The notes: generated from the letters alone by a model not told the origin. A stretch of DNA of 64,000 bases from Gammaproteobacteria bacterium (GCA_030583605.1 CP129466.1:620001-684000); one strand, 5' to 3'. Numbered from the stretch's first letter, positions 1-6,176 are shown. Program-made: numbers and translations.

Positions 1-319
1 AAATATGCCGAAACAGGCCCTCGAGTTCAGACACCTCCGCGTCGCTAATGTCTGGCCATACCTCAAAGATGGAGAAGTGGGTCCATTTCGCCTTCTTCGT
101 CTTGCGATGAGACCTGATTCTGGCTCGTATGCCTCCTCGGCGAGCTATACCGACGTAAACCACGTTGAAGTGAGATTTGAGACCCCGCCCGCGAGGCGCC
201 TCGTGCCTGTACAGAACGTATATACCTCGCAATCCGCGAGGGACCGTAAGAAGCTCTTCCTCAGGTACGTACTCAAGGAAGCGACAGATCAGTCGCAGCG
301 GCCCGGCCCCTCGACTCAC
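1..319 (-). CDS. GIY-YIG domain protein (cassette gene, 3' end outside window)
   Basis: A minus-strand reading frame runs from a GTG (317-319) off the left edge, 106 codons without a stop. The translation has GIYVLY near residue 32, YVG near 55, an Arg/His-rich helix (residues 63-72), Trp near 79 followed by FSIFEV, and a conserved-type ELE near 98-100. This order is the GIY-YIG nuclease fold. An in-frame stop lies just upstream, so GTG is the only reasonable start. It is the outermost cassette gene seen here; its own attC would lie beyond base 1. GIY-YIG proteins include repair and homing nucleases, but the substrate cannot be told and the C-terminal part is missing. Confidence 0.65.
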   Translation of the reverse strand, partial: MSRGAGPLRLICRFLEYVPEEELLTVPRGLRGIYVLYRHEAPRGRGLKSHFNVVYVGIARRGGIRARIRSHRKTKKAKWTHFSIFEVWPDISDAEVSELEGLFRHI

Positions 320-336
320 GGCAAGATTTCCATGTC

Positions 337-462
337 ACCTAACGCTTGAGTTGAGCGCCCGCGCACGACGCCCGATAGCGCACCGAGAGTGCAAGATTTA
401 GGAACGCACGCTCGGTGCGCTGCACATCGCCCGATGCGGAGCGCTCGAACGACTTGTTAGGT
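337..462 (-). repeat. attC site (126 bp)
   Basis: Integron recombination site with outer cores ACCTAAC (337-343) and GTTAGGT (456-462) and an imperfectly palindromic interior (GAGCGC near 352 matching GCGCTC near 441). It closes the cassette carrying the BrnT-type pair at 457-922. The antitoxin stop codon lies inside the right core. Confidence 0.85.
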
Positions 463-663
463 TGCCGGTCGACGCCTCTTCTCGACATAGTCTCGAAGGG
501 CGCGATTGACGGCAGCTGAATCCGGAAATAACTGGTGTAGGTCGGGGTCGATCAGCACGACGTTCGTGCCCTCTCGGTACTGCTTGGCGTACTTGCCCCG
601 TACACCGGATTTGATCAATTCCGGTGAGTACTCAGAACGAATATCGTCGTCTTTACTGCTCAT
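457..663 (-). CDS. Antitoxin-like partner of BrnT toxin
   Basis: A 68-residue acidic-to-basic small protein whose ATG (661-663) overlaps the end of the upstream BrnT gene by 11 nt, the usual coupling in toxin-antitoxin pairs. It contains the run SGVRGKYAKQY and ends in a basic helix (RDYVEKRRR). It does not show the typical BrnA ribbon-helix-helix sequence, so the antitoxin role is inferred from position. An earlier ATG (676-678) would add five residues but increases the overlap. The TAA stop sits in the attC core. Confidence 0.6.
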   Translation of the reverse strand: MSSKDDDIRSEYSPELIKSGVRGKYAKQYREGTNVVLIDPDLHQLFPDSAAVNRALRDYVEKRRRPAT

Positions 664-922
664 AGGCGTTACGCTCACGAGGCGTCATCGGCCTGGCTGT
701 AATGATGCGAATCTTAGCACCCCTTTCCGTGAAGCCCACGACCAGGTGCCTGGCTTCGCGGGTGCAGCCAAATATTACAAAACGCTCCTCAGATTCGGAG
801 TGATCCGGGTCGGAAATCGTCGACGACAGTTCGTCTCCAAATACCTCGGTTGCCTCCTCAAAGCTGACACCGTGCTTGGCCAGGTTCGTCGCCGATTTTT
901 CCGGATCCCACTCGAACTCCAT
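653..922 (-). CDS. brnT: BrnT family ribonuclease toxin
   Basis: An 89-residue protein with the BrnT signature: FEWDPEKSATNLAKHGVSFEEA at the N terminus, a central DPDHSESEERFVIFG strand pair, and a C-terminal IRIITARPMTPRERNAYE. BrnT toxins are RelE-fold ribonucleases that arrest translation and are neutralised by the downstream antitoxin. The length fits the family. It is the first gene of a two-gene cassette. An AT-rich TAAATA hexamer lies six bases before the ATG, suggesting a very short or absent leader. Confidence 0.88.
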   Translation of the reverse strand: MEFEWDPEKSATNLAKHGVSFEEATEVFGDELSSTISDPDHSESEERFVIFGCTREARHLVVGFTERGAKIRIITARPMTPRERNAYEQ

Positions 923-939
923 GATCGGTATTTACGGCA

Positions 940-1000
940 ACCTAACGTTCAGCATGCAGCGGCGGCGCGCAGCGCCGTCCGCTGCATGCTGTTGTTAGAC
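940..1000 (-). repeat. attC site (61 bp)
   Basis: Cores ACCTAAC (940-946) and GTTAGAC (994-1000) flank a near-perfect palindrome centred on the GGCGGCGCGCAGCGCCGTCC stretch. It closes the ADP-ribosylglycohydrolase cassette and is nearly identical to the sites at 2642-2701 and 3494-3553. Confidence 0.9.
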
Positions 1001-1906
1001 CGCTCCTTCTGCTTTCCTAACAAGTTGATCCGCCAGTTTCGTAATATCGCGGCGCAGCGCCAAGCGCTCCACCCAACGCGGAGGAATCCCTCTCTCACCG
1101 TAGTACGCGCCGGCAACCTGACCGCACACTGCCGCCGTGGTGTCCGCGTCGTCGCCGAGGTTCGCAGCCATGAGCACTGCGTCTTCGAAGCTGTCCGTAC
1201 GCGCGAAAGTCCACAACGCCGCCTCTAGACTCTCGACCACGTAGCCCGATCCTCGGATCGTCTCCTCCGACTTTCCCCGATAAGACGCGCGCGAAATCGC
1301 CGAGATGCGCTCACCAGAGAAGACCGACTCGCCGTCTCCGAGTAGGACATCCTCCTTGGGCTGGCCCAAGAGGGCACGGCAAATGACCTTGGCGAAGAGC
1401 CGGCACGCATCAACGCACTCTTCGGCGCCATGCGTCGTGCGTGAGCTCTGGGCTGCGAAACGTTCGACCGCGTCAAGATCTGGATAGAAGCGCATTGCGA
1501 CCGGGGAGAGCCTCATGATGCACCCATTGCCGGCCGTGTGTGGATCGGTGGATCCGGCGTACGGGTTACCGTCGCGCTGATACCTCTGGAGCGCCGACAC
1601 GACGGTGTTGCCGATGTCGAAGCAACTCCCAGTGCTGCTAAGGTAGCCCGTGTCCGCCCAGCGGCAGTAACGATCCATCTGATCCCGGGCGTCGAACCCA
1701 TCTCGCACGACGAGACTGGTGGCCAGACAAAGCGCCATCGAGGTGTCGTCAGTCCACTGACCGGGCTCGAGGCTGAACGGGCCTCCGCCGACCATGTCCT
1801 TCAGAGGCTCGAACGTTCCTCGACGACGAAACTCTACCGTCGTCCCGACGGCGTCACCCACGGCGAGTCCGAGCAGGCATCCGCGAAACCTCTCAGTCGT
1901 GTTCAT
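995..1906 (-). CDS. ADP-ribosylglycohydrolase family protein (DraG/ARH-like)
   Basis: A 303-residue protein that starts FRGCLLGLAVGDAVG and contains QWTDDTSMALCLATSL (about residues 50-65), GNGCIMRLSPVAM (about 126-138) and, near the C terminus, NLGDDADTTAAVCGQVAGAYYG. These are the metal-binding Asp/Thr motifs of ADP-ribosylglycohydrolases, which remove ADP-ribose from arginine or other substrates using two Mg ions. It is complete and fills a single cassette between attC sites; the stop codon is in the right-hand core. Its last 200 nt are duplicated at 2696-2898. In an integron it may counter an ADP-ribosylating toxin, which is inference. Confidence 0.9.
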   Translation of the reverse strand: MNTTERFRGCLLGLAVGDAVGTTVEFRRRGTFEPLKDMVGGGPFSLEPGQWTDDTSMALCLATSLVVRDGFDARDQMDRYCRWADTGYLSSTGSCFDIGNTVVSALQRYQRDGNPYAGSTDPHTAGNGCIMRLSPVAMRFYPDLDAVERFAAQSSRTTHGAEECVDACRLFAKVICRALLGQPKEDVLLGDGESVFSGERISAISRASYRGKSEETIRGSGYVVESLEAALWTFARTDSFEDAVLMAANLGDDADTTAAVCGQVAGAYYGERGIPPRWVERLALRRDITKLADQLVRKAEGAV

Positions 1907-1919
1907 CCCGTACTCGGCC

Positions 1920-1983
1920 GTCTAACGTCCGCGCTAACCGGCCGCCCGCCCTCGGGCGGTCCGCGTTGAGCGCGTGGTTAGAC
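1920..1983 (-). repeat. attC site (64 bp)
   Basis: Cores GTCTAAC (1920-1926) and GTTAGAC (1977-1983) with an inner stem built from CCGCCCGCC and GGGCGGTCC. It closes the HigB/HigA-like cassette; the antitoxin frame reads into it and stops at 1934-1936. Confidence 0.87.
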
Positions 1984-2272
1984 CTCGAGGCTTAACGAGC
2001 CTGACCTGGAGCTTGTAGCCCAACGCCGATGCATAGCGCTGCAAGGTCGCAACCGACGGGGAATGCTTCGCATCAGCAGATTCCAACCGGGCCACCGCAG
2101 ACTGCGTGGTGCCAATTCGGGCGGCCACATCGGCCTGAGTGAGCCCAGCCTCCGCGCGCGCCTTAAGAATCTCGTCCAGAAACTCAAACTCCTCGCCAAG
2201 ACGCTCGTACTCCCGCTTCACCTCGGGACGAGCCAACGCCTTCGACCTGAAATGCTTAAGAGTCCTTCTCAT
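1934..2272 (-). CDS. XRE-family antitoxin (HigA-like)
   Basis: A 112-residue protein with a Cro/C1-type helix-turn-helix (LTQADVAARIGTTQSAVARLE, about residues 44-64) followed by SVATLQRYASALGY, the common form of HigA-type antitoxins. It overlaps the end of the upstream toxin gene by 17 nt, so the order is toxin then antitoxin as in higBA. The last 14 or so residues (after KPRGL) are encoded by the attC site and end at a TAG inside it, so the tail depends on the recombination site. It should bind the toxin and repress the operator at 2598-2617. Confidence 0.82.
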   Translation of the reverse strand: MRRTLKHFRSKALARPEVKREYERLGEEFEFLDEILKARAEAGLTQADVAARIGTTQSAVARLESADAKHSPSVATLQRYASALGYKLQVRLVKPRGLTTRSTRTARGRAAG

Positions 2273-2591
2273 CTTTCACTTCCTTCATTCGCCGCTTGGC
2301 GATTTCCAGTTCCTTCCGAGGCGTCTTTTCAGACTTCTTTGTGAACTGGTGAAGCATCACGATTTCTCGGCCCTTCACCGTACAGAAAAGGATGCGTGCG
2401 ATGCCTTCAGCCGCCTTCAGGCGCAGCTCAAACAGCCCGCTGCCCATAGCCCGGGTATGTGGCATGCCGAGATCCGGTCCATAGACTTCCATACGCTCGG
2501 CGTACCGCAGAAATCGGGCGACAAAACCGGTCGGAAGACCAAGGATCTCTCCCTCCAGGGATGGGCTGTAGAAAGTGACCCTCCAGTTCAC
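2256..2591 (-). CDS. RelE/HigB-type toxin (phage-derived Gp49-like)
   Basis: A 111-residue basic protein with the Gp49/HigB pattern: WRVTFYSPSLEGEI, a central LGMPHTRAMGSGLFELRLK, then IARILFCTVKGREIVMLHQFTKKSEKTP and a C-terminal helix ending in EIAKRRM. These proteins are ribosome-dependent mRNA interferases. The start is GTG (2589-2591) with no Shine-Dalgarno sequence; a TATAGT hexamer (2598-2603) ends six bases upstream, so the mRNA may be leaderless. It forms a cassette operon with the following XRE antitoxin. Confidence 0.82.
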   Translation of the reverse strand: MNWRVTFYSPSLEGEILGLPTGFVARFLRYAERMEVYGPDLGMPHTRAMGSGLFELRLKAAEGIARILFCTVKGREIVMLHQFTKKSEKTPRKELEIAKRRMKEVKDEKDS

Positions 2592-2597
2592 CGACCG

Positions 2598-2617
2598 ACT
2601 ATAGCAGATTGGCTATA
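2598..2617 (-). promoter_or_regulatory. Palindromic operator/promoter of the HigBA-like cassette
   Basis: Read on the minus strand, TATAGC and GCTATA form a perfect inverted repeat with a 6-nt spacer (2600-2617), overlapping a TATAGT -10-like hexamer (2598-2603). The position directly before the toxin start fits autorepression by the toxin-antitoxin complex. The -35 is weak. Confidence 0.5.
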
Positions 2618-2641
2618 CACCTGCTACCGACCAGACGAGAG

Positions 2642-2701
2642 GTCTAACGTTCAGCATCAGCGGCGGCGCGCAGCGCCGTCCGCTGCATGCTGTTGTTAGA
2701 C
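2642..2701 (-). repeat. attC site (60 bp), duplicate of the 940-1000 site
   Basis: Cores GTCTAAC (2642-2648) and GTTAGAC (2695-2701). The interior matches the site at 940-1000 except for one missing base (GCATCAGC instead of GCATGCAGC). It closes the truncated ADP-ribosylglycohydrolase copy. Confidence 0.9.
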
Positions 2702-2898
2702 CGCTCCTTCTGCTTTCCTAACAAGTTGATCCGCCAGTTTCGTAATATCGCGGCGCAGCGCCAAGCGCTCCACCCAACGCGGAGGAATCCCTCTCTCACC
2801 GTAGTACGCGCCGGCAACCTGACCGCACACTGCCGCCGTGGTGTCCGCGTCGTCGCCGAGGTTCGCAGCCATGAGCACTGCGTCTTCGAAGCTGTCCG
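2696..2898 (-). pseudogene. Truncated second copy of the ADP-ribosylglycohydrolase gene (3' end only)
   Basis: About 200 nt identical in frame to the end of the intact gene at 995-1906, from DSFEDAVLMAANL to the stop in the attC core. The 5' three quarters of the gene are missing. Identity stops after CTGTCCG at 2898, exactly where sequence of an IS3-family terminus takes over. The duplicated block also includes the attC site, so a whole cassette end was copied and later truncated. No promoter or start remains. Confidence 0.88.
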
Positions 2899-2917
2899 CG
2901 GAAATGGGGTAGAACCC
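2892..2917 (-). mobile_element. Scar of an IS3-family terminus (26 bp)
   Basis: This stretch is the exact reverse complement of the left end of the IS at 7550-7575 (the end carrying the last codons of the transposase, reading LSAEMG and stop on the plus strand here). No other IS sequence is present. It joins the truncated glycohydrolase copy to the remains of another attC. The first seven bases (CTGTCCG) occur both in the host gene and in the IS end, so the junction may have formed by microhomology. Confidence 0.8.
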
Positions 2918-2968
2918 GATCAGCGGCGCCCAGCCTGCTGGGCATCCGTCTGGATCGACTGGTTAGAA
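2918..2968 (-). repeat. Truncated attC site of the second BrnT/BrnA cassette
   Basis: The right core GTTAGAA (2962-2968) and an inner palindrome (GCCCAGC and GCTGGGC, 2928-2943) remain, but the left core is missing because the IS scar starts at 2917. The site can probably no longer act as a complete attC. Confidence 0.6.
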
Positions 2969-3189
2969 GCCGAGCTGCGAAGCCGCTCTGCAAGCCACAC
3001 CTTGATGATCGACTGCCGTGTAACGCCCAGGCGACCAGCTTCCCGGTCAAGTCCCTCGATCATCCAGTTGGGAAAATCAACGTTTACCCGCCTTTGTTCT
3101 TGCATGGGGCGTCTTGCGTTAGCGAGATCAAGCGAAGCTGCCACGCTCTTACCCGCCTCAAAGTCGCGATCAAATTTCTTTGCCTTCAT
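2920..3189 (-). CDS. brnA: BrnA/CopG-like antitoxin
   Basis: An 89-residue frame starting 20 nt inside the end of the brnT gene. It has a ribbon-helix-helix core (VNVDFPNWMIEGLDREAGRLGV, then TRQSIIKVWLAERL, about residues 35-70), typical of BrnA-class antitoxins that bind DNA and cap BrnT. The last 16 or so residues come from the damaged attC and the stop (2920-2922) lies next to the IS scar, so the native C terminus may have been different. The antitoxin core itself is intact. Confidence 0.8.
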   Translation of the reverse strand: MKAKKFDRDFEAGKSVAASLDLANARRPMQEQRRVNVDFPNWMIEGLDREAGRLGVTRQSIIKVWLAERLRSSASNQSIQTDAQQAGRR

Positions 3190-3439
3190 ACAGCGCTACC
3201 TCGTCGTCACGAGACCTACGGACAGAAATAAGCCGAATGGCATCGCGCCGCGATGTGACCACAGCAGACCAGAGCTTTGCGTCGATGCGACCGATGATCA
3301 GCCAACGTGGCTCATCCTCGGTTCTTGCGGGGATCTCCAGCAGGTCTGGGTCTTCCCACAGGCGCTGGGCTTCGACAAAGTCGATGCCATGTTTGGCCAG
3401 GTTCGCTGCGCTTTTCCGAGGGTCAAACTCGAATGCCAT
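3170..3439 (-). CDS. brnT: BrnT family ribonuclease toxin
   Basis: An 89-residue BrnT homologue: FEFDPRKSAANLAKHGIDFVEAQRLW, then EDEPRWLIIGRIDAKLWSAVVTSRRDAIRLISVRRSRDDEV. It differs from the copies at 653-922 and 5877-6170 by much sequence, so this is not a recent duplication. It is the first gene of its cassette, with the ATG directly after a strong AT-rich palindrome and no obvious ribosome binding site. Confidence 0.87.
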   Translation of the reverse strand: MAFEFDPRKSAANLAKHGIDFVEAQRLWEDPDLLEIPARTEDEPRWLIIGRIDAKLWSAVVTSRRDAIRLISVRRSRDDEVALYEGKEI

Positions 3440-3442
3440 ATA

Positions 3443-3459
3443 GGTATAGAAAATATACC
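3443..3459 (-). promoter_or_regulatory. Palindromic operator before BrnT
   Basis: Perfect inverted repeat GGTATA / TATACC separated by five bases, in an AT-rich stretch that also offers TATATT as a -10 hexamer. It ends four bases from the brnT start, which fits autoregulation by a BrnT-BrnA complex. Confidence 0.55.
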
Positions 3460-3493
3460 GTTATTGACCGCTTGGCAAGGGCCTATGACAGGC

Positions 3494-3553
3494 TTCTAAC
3501 GCTCAGCATCAGCGGCGGCGCGCAGCGCCGTCCGCTGCATGCTGTTGTTAGAC
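3494..3553 (-). repeat. attC site (60 bp)
   Basis: Cores TTCTAAC (3494-3500) and GTTAGAC (3547-3553). The interior is the same sequence as the site at 2642-2701 although the cassette gene (Mrr) is unrelated. Confidence 0.9.
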
Positions 3554-3562
3554 GGCTCCTTC

Positions 3563-4477
3563 TTACTCCTCGCTGAAGTAGTCCGAATCAATCTTCTTGA
3601 CCTCGTACGACCGAGAAATGGACACGCCAACATTGTGATCAATCATGTACTTTGCGAGTGCTGCTCCGTCTATGAGCACAATCTTGCTTTCAATACGGGA
3701 TGTGAACTCCAATGCATCTGCGGAAAACGAAGAGGTCGTTATGAATACGCCCTTGCGGGCGCGATGTCCTTGAAGAGCCCCGGCAAATTTCTGTATCTCG
3801 GGACGACCCACGGTACCATCCCAGCGTTTCGCTTGAATATAGATCAGGTCGAGGCCCAGCCGATCTTCTTTAATAATGCCGTCGATCCCTCCGTCGCCGC
3901 TCTTGCCCACCGCCTGTCCAGCATCTCGAAGAGTGCCTCCGTACCCCATGCGAACGAGTAGTTCGACAACAAGGCGCTCAAAGAATGAAGGTGACGCTGC
4001 CTTCACCTGTTCTAGGAGTTCAGCTTCGAGGTCCAAGCGGAGGCGTTGGTAAGCTGAGTCAAGCGCTTCTTCGGGAGTGGCGTCGCTGGAACTGTTAACT
4101 GTCACAGCCGGTTCGTCCGCCCGCTCGTGCCGCAGTTCTCGGAAGGCCACGAACTCCGGGAATTTCTCCAGGTACTTGACGTCGATTCGCTCAGGCCTTG
4201 AGGCTAGGACTTTCTGACCGCGCTCGGTGATACGGAAGAACCCGCGGCGCGTCGAGGCGATAAGGCCCGCTTTCTTAAGGTACGTGCGTGCCCAACCGGC
4301 ACGGTTCCGAATGACAGTCTGCTGCCCGCTCCCGAGCAGTTGCTGACGCTCCTCCGCGGAGAGGTTGAATGTCTCCGCCAGTGAATCGACAACCTCGCCG
4401 ATGCTGTGCTCCTTCTCGTCTCCAAGAAAGCGAAGGAGAGGGAGCATGACAGTTTGGTAGTCGGGTATTGCCATCAC
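3563..4477 (-). CDS. mrr: Mrr-type restriction endonuclease
   Basis: A 304-residue protein with the N-terminal winged-helix Mrr_N domain (LPLLRFLGD ... SIGEVVDSLAETFNLS, about residues 10-95) and a C-terminal PD-(D/E)xK nuclease. The catalytic part reads GYGGTLRDAGQAVGKSGDGGIDG, then LGLDLIYIQAKRW, giving Asp199 and Gln215-Lys217 as active-site candidates. The length equals that of E. coli Mrr. Mrr cuts methylated DNA, so no partner methylase is needed and a single-gene cassette could work as a defence unit. Alternative start at the second Met (4474). A defensive role is inferred from the family. Confidence 0.92.
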   Translation of the reverse strand: MMAIPDYQTVMLPLLRFLGDEKEHSIGEVVDSLAETFNLSAEERQQLLGSGQQTVIRNRAGWARTYLKKAGLIASTRRGFFRITERGQKVLASRPERIDVKYLEKFPEFVAFRELRHERADEPAVTVNSSSDATPEEALDSAYQRLRLDLEAELLEQVKAASPSFFERLVVELLVRMGYGGTLRDAGQAVGKSGDGGIDGIIKEDRLGLDLIYIQAKRWDGTVGRPEIQKFAGALQGHRARKGVFITTSSFSADALEFTSRIESKIVLIDGAALAKYMIDHNVGVSISRSYEVKKIDSDYFSEE

Positions 4478-4505
4478 GCTGTCCTACAGAAAATCCTGCT
4501 GGGCC

Positions 4506-4583
4506 GTCTAACGCCTGAATTAAGCCGCGCCGCGAAGCACAAGCGCAGCTTGTGGGCGGTCCCTCTCGACGGAGTGGTTAGGC
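4506..4583 (-). repeat. attC site (78 bp)
   Basis: Cores GTCTAAC (4506-4512) and GTTAGGC (4577-4583); inner arms include AAGCGCAGCTTGTG. It closes the small secreted-protein cassette. Confidence 0.85.
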
Positions 4584-4598
4584 GTTGCCATGCCGGCC

Positions 4599-4919
4599 CT
4601 AGAATTGTGGTTTTGCACGTATGCAGGAGTATGACGAGTCCAGGCTCTTTGTCGGCGAGTAGACTTGAAGAATGCCAGTAGTTCGATTTATGGTGTGAAA
4701 CCAATCTTCCTTGCCAGTATTGAGGATAAAGGTGAAATCGTTCTTGGTGATGTTCACTTTGCTGGCAAGCCTACCGTTTGATTTAATTGAGTTCTGGTCA
4801 GTGTCGATCTCGAAAACAATAGAGAAGCCATTTGCTGCCGTGCACACGAGATCGATGCTTTCGGCCATAGCGGGCTTCGTGAGAAAAAGGAGGGCCAAAT
4901 AAGACAACCTGCGCCACAT
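4599..4919 (-). CDS. Small secreted protein of unknown function
   Basis: A 106-residue protein with a clear signal peptide (RRLSYLALLFLTKPAMAES, cleavage near residue 20) and two later cysteines that could form a disulfide (VCTAANG and SYSCIRA). The mature part is a predicted beta-rich domain. A good ribosome binding site (AAGGAG) lies seven bases upstream of the ATG, unusual in this array where most starts lack one. I do not recognise the family. Confidence 0.7.
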   Translation of the reverse strand: MWRRLSYLALLFLTKPAMAESIDLVCTAANGFSIVFEIDTDQNSIKSNGRLASKVNITKNDFTFILNTGKEDWFHTINRTTGILQVYSPTKSLDSSYSCIRAKPQF

Positions 4920-4938
4920 AGAGACTCCTTATGTTCTC

Positions 4939-5065
4939 GCCTAACGTCTAAGTTGAGCGCCCGACCACAGCGCCGCAAGGCGCGCCGGGCGCGCACCATG
5001 CCGGAGGCAGCGGCCGGCGCGCCTGGCAGGATCTCGATTCGGGGCGCTCGAACGCATAGTTAGAC
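4939..5065 (-). repeat. attC site (127 bp)
   Basis: Cores GCCTAAC (4939-4945) and GTTAGAC (5059-5065). The arms GTTGAGCGCCC (near 4952) and GGGGCGCTCGAAC (near 5041) pair across the site. It closes the GNAT cassette and is related in sequence to the site at 337-462. Confidence 0.85.
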
Positions 5066-5560
5066 CTCGTTGCGCAGTAGGCACATCTGAAGCGAATCGT
5101 AGTATGCGCCGTCGTAGCGCAAAGCTTGCCTCTTGCGACACTCCTCCCGGAAGCCGAATCGCTGATAGAGTCGGATGGCCGGAGCGTTGTCGGAACGGAC
5201 CTCAAGCTCAATGCGAGATAACCCTTTGCTCCATGCCTTCGCGATGCAAGCTTCCAGAAGGCGGCCACCCAGCCCTGCGCCGCGATACTCGGGCAGCACG
5301 CCCATGCCAAGCACACCACAATGTTTCTTTGCATACGGCCAGTTAGGCATTATGTCGGCCCAGCCGATGACTCGCTCCGCATCGACTGCAACAAAGATCG
5401 ACGCATCGTCGCGGAGGTGGGGGAGCAAGAACTCTTCGACTTTTTCAATGGGCAGTGCTTCGACCTGAGCGAGATACCGCCGCTCGCGAGCCACGACGTC
5501 GACGCACTGGCGGTAGCCTGGAATCAGCGCGGTAGACATTGGCAGCACGTGCACGGCCAT
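5060..5560 (-). CDS. GNAT family N-acetyltransferase
   Basis: A 166-residue protein with the GNAT core: FVAVDAERVIGWADI (strands 2-3), LGMGVLPEYRGAGLGGRLLEACI (motif A, acetyl-CoA binding R-G-x-G-L-G, about residues 84-105) and NAPAIRLYQRFGF (motif B). It transfers an acetyl group from acetyl-CoA to an amine; the substrate is unknown. The chosen ATG (5558-5560) lies four bases from the attC core of the neighbouring cassette, so there is no room for a leader; an upstream ATG inside the attC would add five residues. Confidence 0.87.
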   Translation of the reverse strand: MAVHVLPMSTALIPGYRQCVDVVARERRYLAQVEALPIEKVEEFLLPHLRDDASIFVAVDAERVIGWADIMPNWPYAKKHCGVLGMGVLPEYRGAGLGGRLLEACIAKAWSKGLSRIELEVRSDNAPAIRLYQRFGFREECRKRQALRYDGAYYDSLQMCLLRNEV

Positions 5561-5563
5561 GAG

Positions 5564-5666
5564 GTCTAACGCCAAAGCTCACCGGCGCATAGCGGCTGGC
5601 GCGCGGGTTGCGCATGCAAGCCGCGTGACAGACGCCTCATTCGAGCGGTGGAGCGCATAGTTAGAG
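5564..5666 (-). repeat. attC site (103 bp)
   Basis: Cores GTCTAAC (5564-5570) and GTTAGAG (5660-5666), closing the third BrnT/BrnA cassette counted from the left edge. Confidence 0.83.
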
Positions 5667-5667
5667 G

Positions 5668-5880
5668 TCAGGCTGCCCACTCCATCTTGAGTCGCTTTTT
5701 CTCGGCTGCGCAATCACGGAGGTAAAGATTAATCAGATTCTGGTACGGAATGCCCGTACCTCCGGCCAGATCCTTAAAGTACTGAATGGTGTCTTCATCG
5801 AGCCGAATTGTCACAGAACGCTTCGCCTTGCGAACGTACGGGTTTGGTCGAGACTTGGAAAAGTCGTAGTGCTTCTTCAT
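5668..5880 (-). CDS. brnA: BrnA antitoxin
   Basis: A 70-residue protein with the typical BrnA form: a basic N terminus (KKHYDFSKSRPNPYVRKAKR) followed by a ribbon-helix-helix (SVTIRLDEDTIQYFKDLAG, then IPYQNLINLYLRDCA). It overlaps the brnT stop by 4 nt. BrnA dimers bind the operator and wrap BrnT. This is the most canonical antitoxin of the array. Confidence 0.92.
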   Translation of the reverse strand: MKKHYDFSKSRPNPYVRKAKRSVTIRLDEDTIQYFKDLAGGTGIPYQNLINLYLRDCAAEKKRLKMEWAA

Positions 5881-6170
5881 GGTAGGTACCCAGCGTAATC
5901 CTTTCTTTCCGACGCATCGGCACGTCTGGCCGAGATGATCCGAATCACCCGATCGGTCCCGCGAAGACAGTGACAGACGACCAGGACCCTGAGGCCAATG
6001 CTCATTCCGAGCATCAGAAAGCGTTCCTCTCCCTCGGAATGTTCCGGGTCGTCGATGATTCGGGCGAATTCATCGAGAAAGACGGTCTTCGCCTCGGCAA
6101 ACGCGATGCCGTGCTTCTTCTGATTGGCACGGTCTTTTCGTGGATCCCACTCGAAGCGCAGGTCCGTCAT
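5877..6170 (-). CDS. brnT: BrnT ribonuclease toxin
   Basis: A 97-residue BrnT: LRFEWDPRKDRANQKKHGIAFAEAKTVFLDE, DDPEHSEGEERFLMLGMS, and C-terminal RVIRIISARRADASERKDY. All family blocks are present. It is transcribed from its own cassette promoter (6177-6204) and the ATG comes six bases after the -10, so the transcript is probably leaderless. Confidence 0.93.
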   Translation of the reverse strand: MTDLRFEWDPRKDRANQKKHGIAFAEAKTVFLDEFARIIDDPEHSEGEERFLMLGMSIGLRVLVVCHCLRGTDRVIRIISARRADASERKDYAGYLP

Positions 6171-6176
6171 ACATAC

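Noticed and set aside
5..349. Plus-strand frame of 114 codons at the left edge
   Set aside because: It is antisense to the GIY-YIG frame, crosses into the attC core and has no family signal.
506..1228. Long plus-strand frame across two cassettes
   Set aside because: It runs through an attC site and antisense to BrnT and the glycohydrolase.
2687..3499. Plus-strand frame of 270 codons
   Set aside because: Antisense to a pseudogene fragment and to the BrnT/BrnA pair; it starts with attC sequence.
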